26,129 bases of DNA from Alphaproteobacteria bacterium (GCA_003450915.1 DMEM01000017.1:1-26129); one strand, 5' to 3'; shown: positions 1 to 6,989, numbered from the stretch's first letter. Made by a program: numbers and translations. Notes: generated by a model from the sequence alone, not told the origin.

Positions 1-892
1 CTAATGATTTAGACATTTTTTTACCATCAGCTAACCAGTGACCATGAACAAACACTGTTTTAGGAGTTGGAAGATCTGCAGCCATTAGCATTGCAGGCCA
101 GTAAATACAATGGAATTTAGCAATATCTTTACCCACTAAGTGCATATCTGCAGGCCAAAATTCTGAAATATCACCAGGGAAACCAGCTACTGTTAAATAG
201 TTTGTTAAAGCATCAATCCAAACATACATTACATGTTTTTCATCACCTGGAACTGAAACACCCCAGTCAAATTTAGTTCTTGAAATAGAAAAATCTCTTA
301 ACTCTTGCTTAACAAAGTTAACAATTTCATTTTTTCTAGTTTCTGGCTGAATAAAGTTTGGATTTGCTTCATAAAATTCTAAAAGTTTATCCGTAAATGC
401 TGATAGTTTAAAGAAGTATGATTCCTCTTCCATCCACTCAACAGGGTTGCCTGAATCAGGGCTTTTGCCATCTACTAATTCTTCTTCTGTAAAGTATGCT
501 TCATCAGATACACAGTACCAGCCAGCATAAGTGTCTTTATAAATATAACCATTTTCTTCTAAACGTTTCCACATTGCTTGAGCAGCTTTTTTATGACGCT
601 CTTCTGTTGTTGAAATAAAATCATCATTTGAAAAGTTCATTAATGGTGATAGCGTTTTAAAGTCTTCTCTCATGCTTGCAACGTATTCAGCTGGAGTTAT
701 TCCCATTTCTTCGGCTTTTCTTTGTAATTTTAAGCCGTGTTCGTCAGTACCTGTAGCAAACATAACTTTTTTACCGTTAAGTCTGTTAAAACGAGCAATT
801 GAGTCTGCAACTAATGTGCAGTATGTGTGCCCTAAATGTGGCTTACCTGAAGGGTAATAAATTGGTGTTGTTATATAAAAGTTATTGTTCAT
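1..892 (-). CDS. metG: Methionyl-tRNA synthetase, N-terminal part (cut by window edge)
   Basis: Class I aminoacyl-tRNA synthetase that charges tRNA-Met with methionine in the cytoplasm. The first 297 codons are visible, reading leftwards, and the gene continues beyond position 1. Translation starts MNNNFYITTPIYYPSGKPHL. The HIGH-type signature is HLGH at residues 19-22, followed by the family motif FATGTDEHG. The second catalytic signature KMSKS is at residues 292-296, encoded at positions 5-19. A WYC...DEAYF segment in the connective-peptide region and the tryptophan-rich catalytic-core motifs (VMYVWIDALTNY) are also present. The start is the only one placed correctly before the HIGH block; the ribosome site is weak (AAAGGGAT). 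No frameshift is seen. Identification is secure; the anticodon-binding domain lies outside the window. Confidence 0.95.
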   Translation of the reverse strand, partial: MNNNFYITTPIYYPSGKPHLGHTYCTLVADSIARFNRLNGKKVMFATGTDEHGLKLQRKAEEMGITPAEYVASMREDFKTLSPLMNFSNDDFISTTEERHKKAAQAMWKRLEENGYIYKDTYAGWYCVSDEAYFTEEELVDGKSPDSGNPVEWMEEESYFFKLSAFTDKLLEFYEANPNFIQPETRKNEIVNFVKQELRDFSISRTKFDWGVSVPGDEKHVMYVWIDALTNYLTVAGFPGDISEFWPADMHLVGKDIAKFHCIYWPAMLMAADLPTPKTVFVHGHWLADGKKMSKSL

Positions 893-1018
893 GTTTATCC
901 CTTTAATCATAATCTATTAAAATTTAACAAAACTAGATTAAGACAGTAATATACACTTAAGTAATTACATTCATTAACCTAGTTAAGTTATCTATAAAAA
1001 TTTTATTTTAGCTGTGTT

Positions 1019-2356
1019 TTAATAAGCTTCAACTGGCTCTGCTACTGGAACAGGCATAAGAACTTCTGTTTCTTGAATTACAGCTGTATTAAAAATACTA
1101 TCAATGTCATTATATGTAAATTTACCAACAGATGCAAGTAATTCCAGCTTAGCTAATACGAAAGCTTGCTTTGCAACTTGTAAATCTACTTTTGCTGAAA
1201 ACTCATCATCTCTAGCATCTAATACATCAATAATTGATGCTTCACCAGCTTCTTCTTGTTTTTCAACAGCGTCTGTTGTAATTCTAAATGAGTCTAAACG
1301 AACTTTTAGAGCTTTAACCCTTTGAGCTTGAACTTGTACATCATTATAAGCATTTGAAGCTTGAGCTTCGATATCTCTAATTTTTTGAGTTAGAGCATCT
1401 TCAGCCTGCATTTTTTGATATGTTGATTGTTTATACTTAGCTGTTGTTTCACCACCTTTAAATAAAGGCAAACTTGCCTGAACACCAATACTTGTTACAT
1501 TTGTATCTGTTGCACCAAAGTTATTTGAGTTATTACTCCAAGCTGCTACCGCTGCTACAGTTGGCATAAAGCCAGCTCTTGCAACGTTAATATTTTCTTT
1601 ACTTGCTTTTAATAATACTTTTTGCTGTAACACATCTGGGTTATTAGATTTTGCTAAATTTAATGACTCTTCTAAAGACATTGGTAACTGTGGCTGTAAT
1701 TTAGGCCAATCTAAATCATCTGCACTACGACCAAATATTGTAATAAATGAAGATTTAGCCGCTAATAGATTACCATATGCTGCTTCTTTTTCTGCAATAT
1801 AACCAGATAAACGAGCTTCAAACTCTTTTAAGTTTGGTAAAGTAATATCACCAAGTTCAAATCTTTGTCTAATTCTTTTCATTTCTTCTGTGTTAGTTGC
1901 AACCTGTCTTGTGTTAAACTCTAACACTTCTTGAGCTGTCATTACTGAAAGATATGAACTAGCCGCAGATTGAAAAATATTCTGCTGCTGTAGTTTATAA
2001 TTACTCTCAGCTGCCTGTTCATTATACTTAGCAGCTTTAAAACCTGCTAAAGTAGCACCACCTGTAAATAACGGCTGTGTTAATGAAACTGACCCTGTTG
2101 AAGGGCTAGCATCTCCAGAAGGAGCCCCTTCAAGGTTAATATTTTGATCTTCTAAAGAGTATTTAGCCTCAACATCTGGCATAAATCCTGAAACTGCTTG
2201 TTTCTTTTCCTGTTCTTTTACTTTAAGTTCATTTTTTACTGACTGTAAGCTTGGGTTTTCATTAAAAACAATATCAAGCCCTTCTTTTAAGGTAATTGCT
2301 GATGCATTTGAAGCAATAAGAGTAGCAAAACCTGCAAGAATAAGATTCTTATTCAT
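1019..2356 (-). CDS. tolC: TolC-family outer membrane efflux protein
   Basis: Outer membrane channel component of tripartite efflux pumps or type I secretion systems. The 445-residue protein has a Sec signal peptide, MNKNLILAGF then ATLIASNASA, with cleavage likely after residue 20. The mature N-terminus ITLKEGLDIVFNENPSLQSV is the usual start of the first TolC repeat. Two repeat halves, each with long helices rich in Ala, Gln and Glu, and beta-strand segments (SVSLTQPLFTGG and GVQASLPLFKGG, each ending in the LF.GG motif) match the duplicated architecture, and length is normal for the family. No membrane fusion protein or inner membrane pump gene is adjacent, so its partner must be encoded elsewhere. 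The ribosome site AAGGAA precedes the ATG. A candidate promoter and two dyads lie upstream. The TolC family is clear; exact orthology with E. coli TolC is inferred. Confidence 0.9.
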   Translation of the reverse strand: MNKNLILAGFATLIASNASAITLKEGLDIVFNENPSLQSVKNELKVKEQEKKQAVSGFMPDVEAKYSLEDQNINLEGAPSGDASPSTGSVSLTQPLFTGGATLAGFKAAKYNEQAAESNYKLQQQNIFQSAASSYLSVMTAQEVLEFNTRQVATNTEEMKRIRQRFELGDITLPNLKEFEARLSGYIAEKEAAYGNLLAAKSSFITIFGRSADDLDWPKLQPQLPMSLEESLNLAKSNNPDVLQQKVLLKASKENINVARAGFMPTVAAVAAWSNNSNNFGATDTNVTSIGVQASLPLFKGGETTAKYKQSTYQKMQAEDALTQKIRDIEAQASNAYNDVQVQAQRVKALKVRLDSFRITTDAVEKQEEAGEASIIDVLDARDDEFSAKVDLQVAKQAFVLAKLELLASVGKFTYNDIDSIFNTAVIQETEVLMPVPVAEPVEAY

Positions 2357-2415
2357 AAAATTTTTCCTTTTTAAACAATAATATTTAAATATTAATCATA
2401 GACACTAATATAAGC

Positions 2416-2481
2416 TAACCACTTATAAACCAAGTGGCTACATAGTACTTATAGGATAGTACAAAAATAAAAAATATACAA
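2416..2481 (-). promoter_or_regulatory. Candidate tolC promoter with two dyads
   Basis: On the minus strand TTGTAT (2476-2481) and TATCCT (2453-2458) are separated by 17 bases. The -10 element overlaps a short dyad, GTACT/AGTAC (2445-2449 and 2458-2462). Just downstream is a 9-pair dyad, 2416-2424 with 2432-2440 (arms TAACCACTT and AAGTGGCTA, one G-T pair), with no T-run after it. This fits an operator or leader hairpin better than a terminator. The -10 is a weak match, so the promoter call is tentative. Confidence 0.4.
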
Positions 2482-2541
2482 TAATATTCATAGTAAATTT
2501 AATAAAAAACTAAAAAAATTTAAAAAAATGAAAAAAACTTC

Positions 2542-2570
2542 TTGACTCTAAGTTAAAATTATAATATAAC
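2542..2570 (+). promoter_or_regulatory. Promoter of the tRNA-Cys/tRNA-Asn unit
   Basis: TTGACT at 2542-2547, a 17-base spacer, and TATAAC at 2565-2570, about 55 bases before the first tRNA. This is a near-consensus sigma-70 promoter in the right orientation for the two tRNA genes. Confidence 0.7.
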
Positions 2571-2624
2571 AATAATCACCAAGCGATAACAAGCTTAGTA
2601 AGACTGAAAACGGAAGTCAAATTT

Positions 2625-2699
2625 GGCCGAATGGCGAAGTGGGAACGCTGTGGACTGCAAATCCATCATGAGTCGGTTCGATTCCGACTTCGGCCTCCA
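2625..2699 (+). tRNA. tRNA-Cys (anticodon GCA)
   Basis: A complete 75-base cloverleaf. The acceptor stem GGCCGAA pairs perfectly with TTCGGCC. The D stem is GCG/CGC. The anticodon stem GTGGA/TCCAT frames the loop CTGCAAA with anticodon GCA at 2657-2659. The T stem is GTCGG/CCGAC around TTCGATT. Discriminator U and a chromosomally encoded CCA end the gene, so tail addition by the CCA enzyme is not required for a first-time mature 3' end. It is followed 27 bases later by tRNA-Asn, in the same transcription unit. Confidence 0.97.
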
Positions 2700-2726
2700 A
2701 TAAACTAAAATTGTTATTATGATTAT

Positions 2727-2802
2727 TCCGGTGTAGCTCAGTTGGTAGAGCGACGGACTGTTAATCCGCAGGTCGCAGGTTCGAGCCCTGCTACCGGAGC
2801 CA
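2727..2802 (+). tRNA. tRNA-Asn (anticodon GTT)
   Basis: A complete 76-base cloverleaf. The acceptor stem TCCGGTG pairs with TACCGGA (one G-T pair at the base). The D arm GCTCAGTTGGTAGAGC is canonical. The anticodon loop CTGTTAA gives anticodon GTT at 2760-2762. The T arm contains GGTTCGAGCCC, and CCA is encoded at the 3' end. An intrinsic terminator begins six bases downstream, so this is the last gene of a two-tRNA unit. Confidence 0.97.
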
Positions 2803-2807
2803 ATTTA

Positions 2808-2836
2808 AACCCTTAGAGAAATCTAAGGGTTTTTTG
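2808..2836 (+). terminator. Intrinsic terminator after the tRNA pair
   Basis: A perfect 10-pair stem, AACCCTTAGA (2808-2817) with TCTAAGGGTT (2822-2831), has a GAAA tetraloop and continues into a T-run. Confidence 0.92.
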
Positions 2837-2857
2837 CTATTTTTCATCAATAAAATA

Positions 2858-2884
2858 TTAAAAAAGACCCAACTAGAGGCCTTT
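2858..2884 (-). terminator. Intrinsic terminator after the monooxygenase/nitroreductase operon
   Basis: On the minus strand the stem AAAGGCC/GGGTCTTT (2863-2884, one G-U pair) is followed by T5 (2858-2862). It lies just past the stop codon of the gene ending at 2892. Confidence 0.7.
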
Positions 2885-2891
2885 CTTTTAT

Positions 2892-3182
2892 CTAAGATAT
2901 ATTAGTCATTTTATTAATAGAAAGACTTTCAACAGCACCATCAATAGCAACCATGCAATCTTTTAAAAACTTACTATCCATATGTGCTAGGCAAAGCTCT
3001 CTAGACGCCCAACTCTCATAAAACATAAAACTAGCTTTATTTTCATTGTCTTGGTGTAAGTCATATTGCAGACAACCTTCTTCAGCACGAGTCACATCAA
3101 TTAATTTTAAAAGTTCTGTTTTTTCAAACTCTACATTTTCTTCTTTTGCTTTAATATTAGCAACAATAGTTAATTTAGACAT
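2892..3182 (-). CDS. ABM-domain (YgiN-like) putative quinol monooxygenase
   Basis: A 96-residue single-domain protein of the antibiotic biosynthesis monooxygenase (ABM) family. Family landmarks are the opening LTIVANIKAKEENVEFEKTE, the central TRAEEGCLQYDLHQD block and the FMFYESWASRE motif. Members are small cytoplasmic dimers acting on quinols or quinone-like compounds, many without a bound cofactor. It lies 28 bases downstream of the nitroreductase gene on the same strand, with its own AAGGAG ribosome site, so the two are very likely cotranscribed. The context suggests a role in handling quinones or other electrophiles. The actual substrate cannot be read from the sequence. Confidence 0.85.
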   Translation of the reverse strand: MSKLTIVANIKAKEENVEFEKTELLKLIDVTRAEEGCLQYDLHQDNENKASFMFYESWASRELCLAHMDSKFLKDCMVAIDGAVESLSINKMTNIS

Positions 3183-3210
3183 AATAGTCTCCTTTTTTAT
3201 TTTATAAACT

Positions 3211-3873
3211 CTATACTTCTGTTAAAATTTCTTTATAGGTTAAACGAGATTTTGGAGTTCTTGAATTATAATCCTGTTCTTTATCTGCATAGCCAATTGG
3301 CACAACTAATACACCTGTGTAGCCTTTTTCTACTAAACCAAACTCCTCATCTAAGATATCAAACTCAATACCTTCCATTGGCAAAGCATCGATACCTAAA
3401 GCAGAAACACCTAACAGAAATGAACCTGCATTTAAATAAACCTGCTTGCCCATCCAATGATCAAGATCTTTAATCTCATCTTTATGCATATTAACAAACC
3501 AACTACGACCTTGGTGCATCCTATCTTTAAATTCTGGAGCTGCATCATATCGCCCATCTTTAACCTCTTGCTCTAAAACTTTTAGTAAAAACTCTTCATC
3601 AATACTTGTTTTTGCACAAAACACAACAATATGAGATGAATCCTCAATTGCTTTTGTGTTAAATGGATAAGCCTGTGTTGCTTTGGCAATTTTTGCCTTA
3701 GATTCTTCACTAGAAGCAATTATAAAGTGCCACGGCTGAACATTAGTACTTGAGGCACTGTACCTAAGCAACTCTTTAACTTTTTCTAAGTTTTCTGCTG
3801 ATATTTTCTTGTCAGCCATATATGCCTTTGCCGAGTAACGAGTTTTAGCATAATGTGTAATATCTTGATTCAT
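3211..3873 (-). CDS. nfsB: NfsB-type NAD(P)H-dependent nitroreductase / quinone reductase
   Basis: FMN flavoprotein that reduces nitroaromatics and quinones with NAD(P)H as a cytoplasmic dimer. The protein of 220 residues follows E. coli NfsB closely along its length. FMN-contact elements are R12-Y-S14-A-K16, the block SSTNVQPWHFIIAS (41-54) and the C-terminal TPKSR (206-210). VVFCAK, WMGKQVYLNAGSFLLGVSAL and EEFGLVEKGYTGVLVVPIGY are also typical. The start at 3873 is chosen over the longer reading to 3957. It has a GGAG site (3881-3884) at good spacing, begins exactly where the family does, and the longer form would place the promoter inside the gene. It heads an operon with the ABM monooxygenase and is divergent from a HxlR regulator that probably controls it. 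Family assignment is strong; its true substrate is unknown. Confidence 0.92.
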   Translation of the reverse strand: MNQDITHYAKTRYSAKAYMADKKISAENLEKVKELLRYSASSTNVQPWHFIIASSEESKAKIAKATQAYPFNTKAIEDSSHIVVFCAKTSIDEEFLLKVLEQEVKDGRYDAAPEFKDRMHQGRSWFVNMHKDEIKDLDHWMGKQVYLNAGSFLLGVSALGIDALPMEGIEFDILDEEFGLVEKGYTGVLVVPIGYADKEQDYNSRTPKSRLTYKEILTEV

Positions 3874-3903
3874 ACTTCTTCTCCTTTTTTCTGAATATAT
3901 TTT

Positions 3904-3932
3904 TTTATAGCAGATATATACAAACTTGACAA
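3904..3932 (-). promoter_or_regulatory. Promoter of the nitroreductase operon
   Basis: On the minus strand TTGTCA (3927-3932), a 17-base spacer and TATAAA (3904-3909). Its -35 box lies on top of the -35 box of the opposing regulator promoter, so the two promoters share sequence and must compete for polymerase. Confidence 0.75.
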
Positions 3933-3954
3933 GTACGCACAATTTTGTTATATA
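3926..3954 (+). promoter_or_regulatory. Promoter of the HxlR-family regulator
   Basis: Consensus TTGACA (3926-3931), a 17-base spacer, and TATATA (3949-3954), about 44 bases before the regulator start codon. Its -10 overlaps a dyad (3951-3969). Confidence 0.8.
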
Positions 3955-3969
3955 CATACAAAAAGTATA
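3951..3969. promoter_or_regulatory. Candidate HxlR operator dyad
   Basis: TATAC (3951-3955), nine bases, GTATA (3965-3969). The dyad overlaps the -10 and expected start site of the regulator promoter and lies just upstream of the -35 box of the divergent promoter. The position suits autorepression and control of the nitroreductase operon. Binding itself is inferred. Confidence 0.55.
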
Positions 3970-3997
3970 CTAATGGAGTTTTCAGGGAAGGAGCAGC

Positions 3998-4312
3998 ATG
4001 AAAAAAGATTATAAATGTTCAGTAGACGCAACAATTTCTGTAATAGGAGGAAGATGGAAGCCAATAATTCTATTTCATTTAATGATCCTAGAGGTATTAC
4101 GCTTCAATGAAATGCAACGCTCTATTGAAGGCATTACACAACGCATGCTAACCAACCAGCTAAGAGAGCTTGAAAAAGATGGTGTAATTGAACGTAAAGT
4201 CTATGCACAAGTTCCACCAAAAGTAGAATATAGATTAACAGACTATGGGAAAACACTAGAGCCAATTCTTTTAGCTATGCGAGAATGGGGAACTGAACAT
4301 ATGCAACGATAA
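3998..4312 (+). CDS. HxlR-family winged-helix transcriptional regulator
   Basis: A 104-residue DNA-binding protein of the HxlR (MarR-like) family. The diagnostic start CSVDATISVIGGRWKPIILF leads into the winged helix, with recognition-helix region RFNEMQRSIEGITQRMLTNQ and wing DGVIERKVYAQVPPKVEYRL, ending in LTDYGKTLEPILLAMREWG. Cys7 sits where the redox-sensing N-terminal cysteine of several HxlR regulators (Bacillus YodB type) is found. This suggests, but does not prove, that it senses quinones or other thiol-reactive compounds. A strong GGAAGGAG ribosome site precedes the ATG. It is divergent from a nitroreductase/monooxygenase operon, the usual target type for these regulators. Confidence 0.92.
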   Translation: MKKDYKCSVDATISVIGGRWKPIILFHLMILEVLRFNEMQRSIEGITQRMLTNQLRELEKDGVIERKVYAQVPPKVEYRLTDYGKTLEPILLAMREWGTEHMQR

Positions 4313-4408
4313 AATTAACTTTTAAACCCATATTATTATAAAATAAGAAAAAAAATATCAGTAAAAGCTTTACTTTTTAGTTCTTTTACCCTATATTACC
4401 CATACAAA

Positions 4409-4437
4409 TTAACAATATTCGTGTAAACTAACATAAT
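4409..4437 (+). promoter_or_regulatory. Candidate promoter of the RNA helicase gene
   Basis: TTAACA (4409-4414), a 17-base spacer, CATAAT (4432-4437); each box differs from consensus at one base. Transcription from here would give a leader of about 175 bases. Confidence 0.6.
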
Positions 4438-4474
4438 ATTGTAGCTAACAAAGTATGTAAAAAAATAATAAATA

Positions 4475-4574
4475 GCTAGGACTACCCTAGTATTTTTTTA
4501 TTTTAAGAAACTCTTAAAAGATATTTTAAATAATCCTTTATTTTTGCAATAAAGAGCCTGAAACAAAGTGGCTA
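4475..4574 (+). promoter_or_regulatory. Structured 5' leader of the helicase gene, with a terminator-like hairpin
   Basis: Most of the 308-base gap 4313-4620 is this leader. Four consecutive hairpins are visible. CTAGG/CCTAG (4476-4490) is followed by a T-rich tract. TTTTAAG/CTTAAAA (4501-4519) and CTTTATT/AATAAAG (4536-4554) are both perfect 7-pair stems with 5-base loops. A short AGCC/GGCT stem (4555-4574) follows. The first hairpin could also be the terminator of the upstream HxlR gene. Alternatively, it could act as an attenuator if the promoter at 4409-4437 is the real one. No known riboswitch class was recognised, and 4313-4408 shows nothing else. Confidence 0.5.
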
Positions 4575-4620
4575 TTAAGAAGTTCTGCATAAATTTAAAT
4601 TAATAAAGGAAATATCTATT

Positions 4621-5949
4621 ATGATAAGCAAATTTACTGAGCTAGAATTACCTCAAGCTCTACAAGATTCATTACAAAGACTTGAGTTTTTTGACCCAAC
4701 TCCAATTCAAGCACAATCAATCCCTCATGCATTAACAGGCGAAGATGTTATTGCTTCAGCTCAAACAGGTACAGGTAAGACATTAGCTTTTGTATTACCA
4801 ATGTTAGCAAAAATGATGACTACTACAGAGCAAAAAGCTATTATTTTAATGCCTACTCGTGAATTAGCAATTCAGGTTGCTACAGTAGTTAACCAACTTA
4901 TTGGTAAAAACATTCAGCTTAGCTCTGCTACATTAATTGGTGGAGACTCAATGTCTAAGCAATTAAAAGCACTAAAACGCTCTCCTAGAATCATTGTTGG
5001 TACACCAGGACGTATTAACGACCACCTAGAAAGAAGAACTCTTAAATTAGGTAACGCTACATTTTTAGTACTTGATGAAACAGATAGAATGTTAGATATG
5101 GGATTTGGTATTCAAATTGATACTATTATCGAAAGAATGGACCCATACAGACAAACTCTAATGTTTTCTGCAACAATGCCTAAAGGTATTGTAAAACTAG
5201 CTGATAAATACCTAAAAACGCCTCAAAGAATTGAAATTGAAACTGACAAGTCAAACTTAGACAGAATTTCTCAAGATTTTATGCACGTTAGTGAAAATGA
5301 CAAACTACAAGTTCTTCTAAACGAACTTGAAGCAAGAGAAGGTTCTGTTGTTCTATTTGTTAAAACAAAAAGAAAAGTTGAAAAAATTGCTAAAGAACTA
5401 GCAAGAGAAAACCACAAAGTTAGCTATATTCACGGTGATTTAAAACAAGGTAAAAGAGAAAGCGTTATTAAACGCTTCAGAGACTCTAAGTTTAGAGTTA
5501 TGGTAGCAACTGATGTTGCAGCTCGTGGTTTAGATGTTCCCCATGTTGAGCACGTTATTAACTTCGATTTACCACAAGCAGCTGAAGATTACATCCACAG
5601 AATTGGTAGAACTGGTCGTGCTGGTGCAACTGGTAGCTCATTAAGCTTAGTATCTGGAGAAGACAGAAGATATTATAACGAAATTCAAGAATTAATTGAC
5701 CCTGACTTTGTTATGCCAAAAAGAAAGCCTAACCCAAGAAAAAGAAGCGGTGGCGGAAATGGTGGCGGCAGAGGCGGTAAACGCTTCGGTGGCAATAATG
5801 AAGGTGGCAGAGGCGGCAAACGTTTTGGTGGCAACAGAGATGGCGGCGGCAGAGGTGGCAGAAGTGACAGAGATGGTGGCAAAGATGGCGGTAAACGCTT
5901 CGGTGGCAACAAGTCAAAAAGAAAACCTGCTCCTAGAGGTTCAAAATAA
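4621..5949 (+). CDS. DEAD-box-family ATP-dependent RNA helicase (RhlE/CsdA-like)
   Basis: RNA helicase that remodels ribosomal or messenger RNA structures using ATP. The 442 residues carry the full motif set: Q motif (FTELELP...PTPIQAQSIP, 5-35), motif I AQTGTGKT (47-54), Ia PTRELA (78-83), Ib TPGR (128-131), II DETD (152-155), III SAT (183-185), V ATDVAARGLD (296-305) and VI HRIGRTGR (326-333). Motif II is DETD, not the usual DEAD, so Ala is replaced by Thr. From about residue 374 the tail is Gly/Arg/Lys-rich with three copies of GGKRFGGN. This is a flexible RNA-binding tail common in RhlE- and DeaD-type proteins. A long structured leader precedes it and a strong terminator follows. The exact subfamily cannot be fixed by eye. 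Confidence 0.93.
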   Translation: MISKFTELELPQALQDSLQRLEFFDPTPIQAQSIPHALTGEDVIASAQTGTGKTLAFVLPMLAKMMTTTEQKAIILMPTRELAIQVATVVNQLIGKNIQLSSATLIGGDSMSKQLKALKRSPRIIVGTPGRINDHLERRTLKLGNATFLVLDETDRMLDMGFGIQIDTIIERMDPYRQTLMFSATMPKGIVKLADKYLKTPQRIEIETDKSNLDRISQDFMHVSENDKLQVLLNELEAREGSVVLFVKTKRKVEKIAKELARENHKVSYIHGDLKQGKRESVIKRFRDSKFRVMVATDVAARGLDVPHVEHVINFDLPQAAEDYIHRIGRTGRAGATGSSLSLVSGEDRRYYNEIQELIDPDFVMPKRKPNPRKRSGGGNGGGRGGKRFGGNNEGGRGGKRFGGNRDGGGRGGRSDRDGGKDGGKRFGGNKSKRKPAPRGSK

Positions 5950-5960
5950 ATAATAATAAA

Positions 5961-5990
5961 AAAGAAGTCTAAAAATAGACTTCTTTTTTT
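5961..5990 (+). terminator. Intrinsic terminator of the helicase gene
   Basis: A perfect 10-pair stem, AAAGAAGTCT (5961-5970) with AGACTTCTTT (5977-5986), has a 6-base loop and a T-run to 5990. Confidence 0.92.
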
Positions 5991-6105
5991 ATGCATTTTA
6001 TAAAAGTTTTATTTTAAATTATAACTACTCCTCATAAGTATTTGAAACACTAATTTTTCTTTTAACACCATTGCAAGTAACAAGGACCTGCATAAGGAGA
6101 ACCCA

Positions 6106-6501
6106 ATGTCTATAACCAATGCAATATTAAGGATGCGAAAACTTAAAGACCTAGCCATCGACTTTTACCCTGAAGAAATATTAGTTCATGAGCAAATAAA
6201 CAAACTTTGCATAAATATTATTATTAAACCTTACGATCAATGCATTGATGAGCATGATGAACTAATAAAATCTTTACGAAAACTATTCAAACAAAATCCT
6301 GAGTTTGAATTCCACCCATCCCGCTGCATTGTATGCAGTAAAAACAATCCAGCCATTGATAAGATACTAATGCTAGAAAATCTTATCAATCACAGCGACA
6401 TAAGAACTATGAACCTCTACAATAAGCTTTTAATCTTATTATTCTTAGATGGAAAAGACATTGAAGAAGTCCAAACTGAGCTAATAGCAAAAATAACCTA
6501 A
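6106..6501 (+). CDS. Hypothetical protein, CxxC-containing
   Basis: A protein of 131 residues not recognised as any family. It has no signal peptide and no clear membrane segment. It looks mostly helical, with a central RCIVCSKN motif (Cys74 and Cys77) and further cysteines at 35 and 46. These could bind a metal or form a redox pair, but a single CxxC is thin evidence. A strong AAGGAG ribosome site (6094-6099) is spaced six bases from the ATG, and a long hairpin terminator follows, which support a real gene. It is the only plus-strand gene between the helicase and yvcK and is convergent with the next unknown gene. Confidence 0.7.
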   Translation: MSITNAILRMRKLKDLAIDFYPEEILVHEQINKLCINIIIKPYDQCIDEHDELIKSLRKLFKQNPEFEFHPSRCIVCSKNNPAIDKILMLENLINHSDIRTMNLYNKLLILLFLDGKDIEEVQTELIAKIT

Positions 6502-6541
6502 AAACACTATGCCAAATACTCTAAAAGCAACAAATAAAAAA

Positions 6542-6579
6542 TAAAAGGCCTCGATATATTTTTATATTGGGGTCTTTTA
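6542..6579 (+). terminator. Long hairpin between convergent unknown genes
   Basis: A 17-pair stem with some G-T pairs, 6542-6558 with 6563-6579, around a TTTT loop. It starts 40 bases after the stop of the 6106-6501 gene. The T-run is mostly inside the stem, so efficiency is uncertain. Confidence 0.7.
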
Positions 6580-6601
6580 TGTATTCAGATATAGATAAAC
6601 G

Positions 6602-6625
6602 AAAAAGCCCTTACTAGAAGGGCTT
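6602..6625 (-). terminator. Intrinsic terminator that includes the stop codon of its gene
   Basis: On the minus strand AAGCCCTT (6618-6625) pairs with AAGGGCTT (6605-6612) and runs into T5 (6602-6606). The first arm is the last codons of the upstream gene, and its TAG (6614-6616) is in the loop. Confidence 0.85.
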
Positions 6626-6943
6626 GTAGACGCAGACATAAGCATTAATGTTCTTAGCGATGTTTTGCATCAAAACATTAATCTTACAGTAATCGGTAAG
6701 ATCACGCAGAGTAATAAGTAAGTTGACCCACTTTTCACCCGATAACTTCGAGCCATTAAAAACGGCCATTAAATTTTCACCGGCAGTTTTAAAAAAATGA
6801 TTATATGAAAACTCGCATTTTGATTCTTTTTGTAAAAACTCTGCTAAGAGTTTGACTTCATCATTATGATATAAAGTATCGTAGGGTTCTGGGTCATCTA
6901 AATCTATGGTTTGTAGTTTAGGAGTATCGGTTTGGGCAAACAT
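6614..6943 (-). CDS. Hypothetical small protein (109 aa)
   Basis: Not recognised. The 109 residues start MFAQTDTPKLQTIDLDDPEP, are acidic at the N-terminus and look like a helical soluble protein (segments EVKLLAEFLQKESKCEF and KWVNLLITLRDLTDYCKINV). There is no signal peptide. Support for a real gene is good: a strong GAGGAGGG ribosome site, a near-consensus promoter at 6990-7018 and an intrinsic terminator overlapping its own stop codon. It therefore looks like a single-gene unit. It belongs to a group of short unknown genes flanking gyrA, and no function can be assigned. Confidence 0.7.
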   Translation of the reverse strand: MFAQTDTPKLQTIDLDDPEPYDTLYHNDEVKLLAEFLQKESKCEFSYNHFFKTAGENLMAVFNGSKLSGEKWVNLLITLRDLTDYCKINVLMQNIAKNINAYVCVYKPF

Positions 6944-6989
6944 AAGCCCTCCTCAAATTCAAGAATTAAAAAGAATAATCTTAAGTATT

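Noticed and set aside
3874..3957. Longer N-terminus for the nitroreductase
   Set aside because: The extension covers its own promoter and the divergent regulator promoter and has no family match; the start at 3873 has a good ribosome site.
5685..5996. Minus-strand proline/leucine-rich reading frame, with other frames at 5696-5953 and 5729-5917
   Set aside because: These are antisense or out-of-frame readings of the glycine-rich helicase tail; their repetitive composition follows from that repeat and none has a ribosome site.
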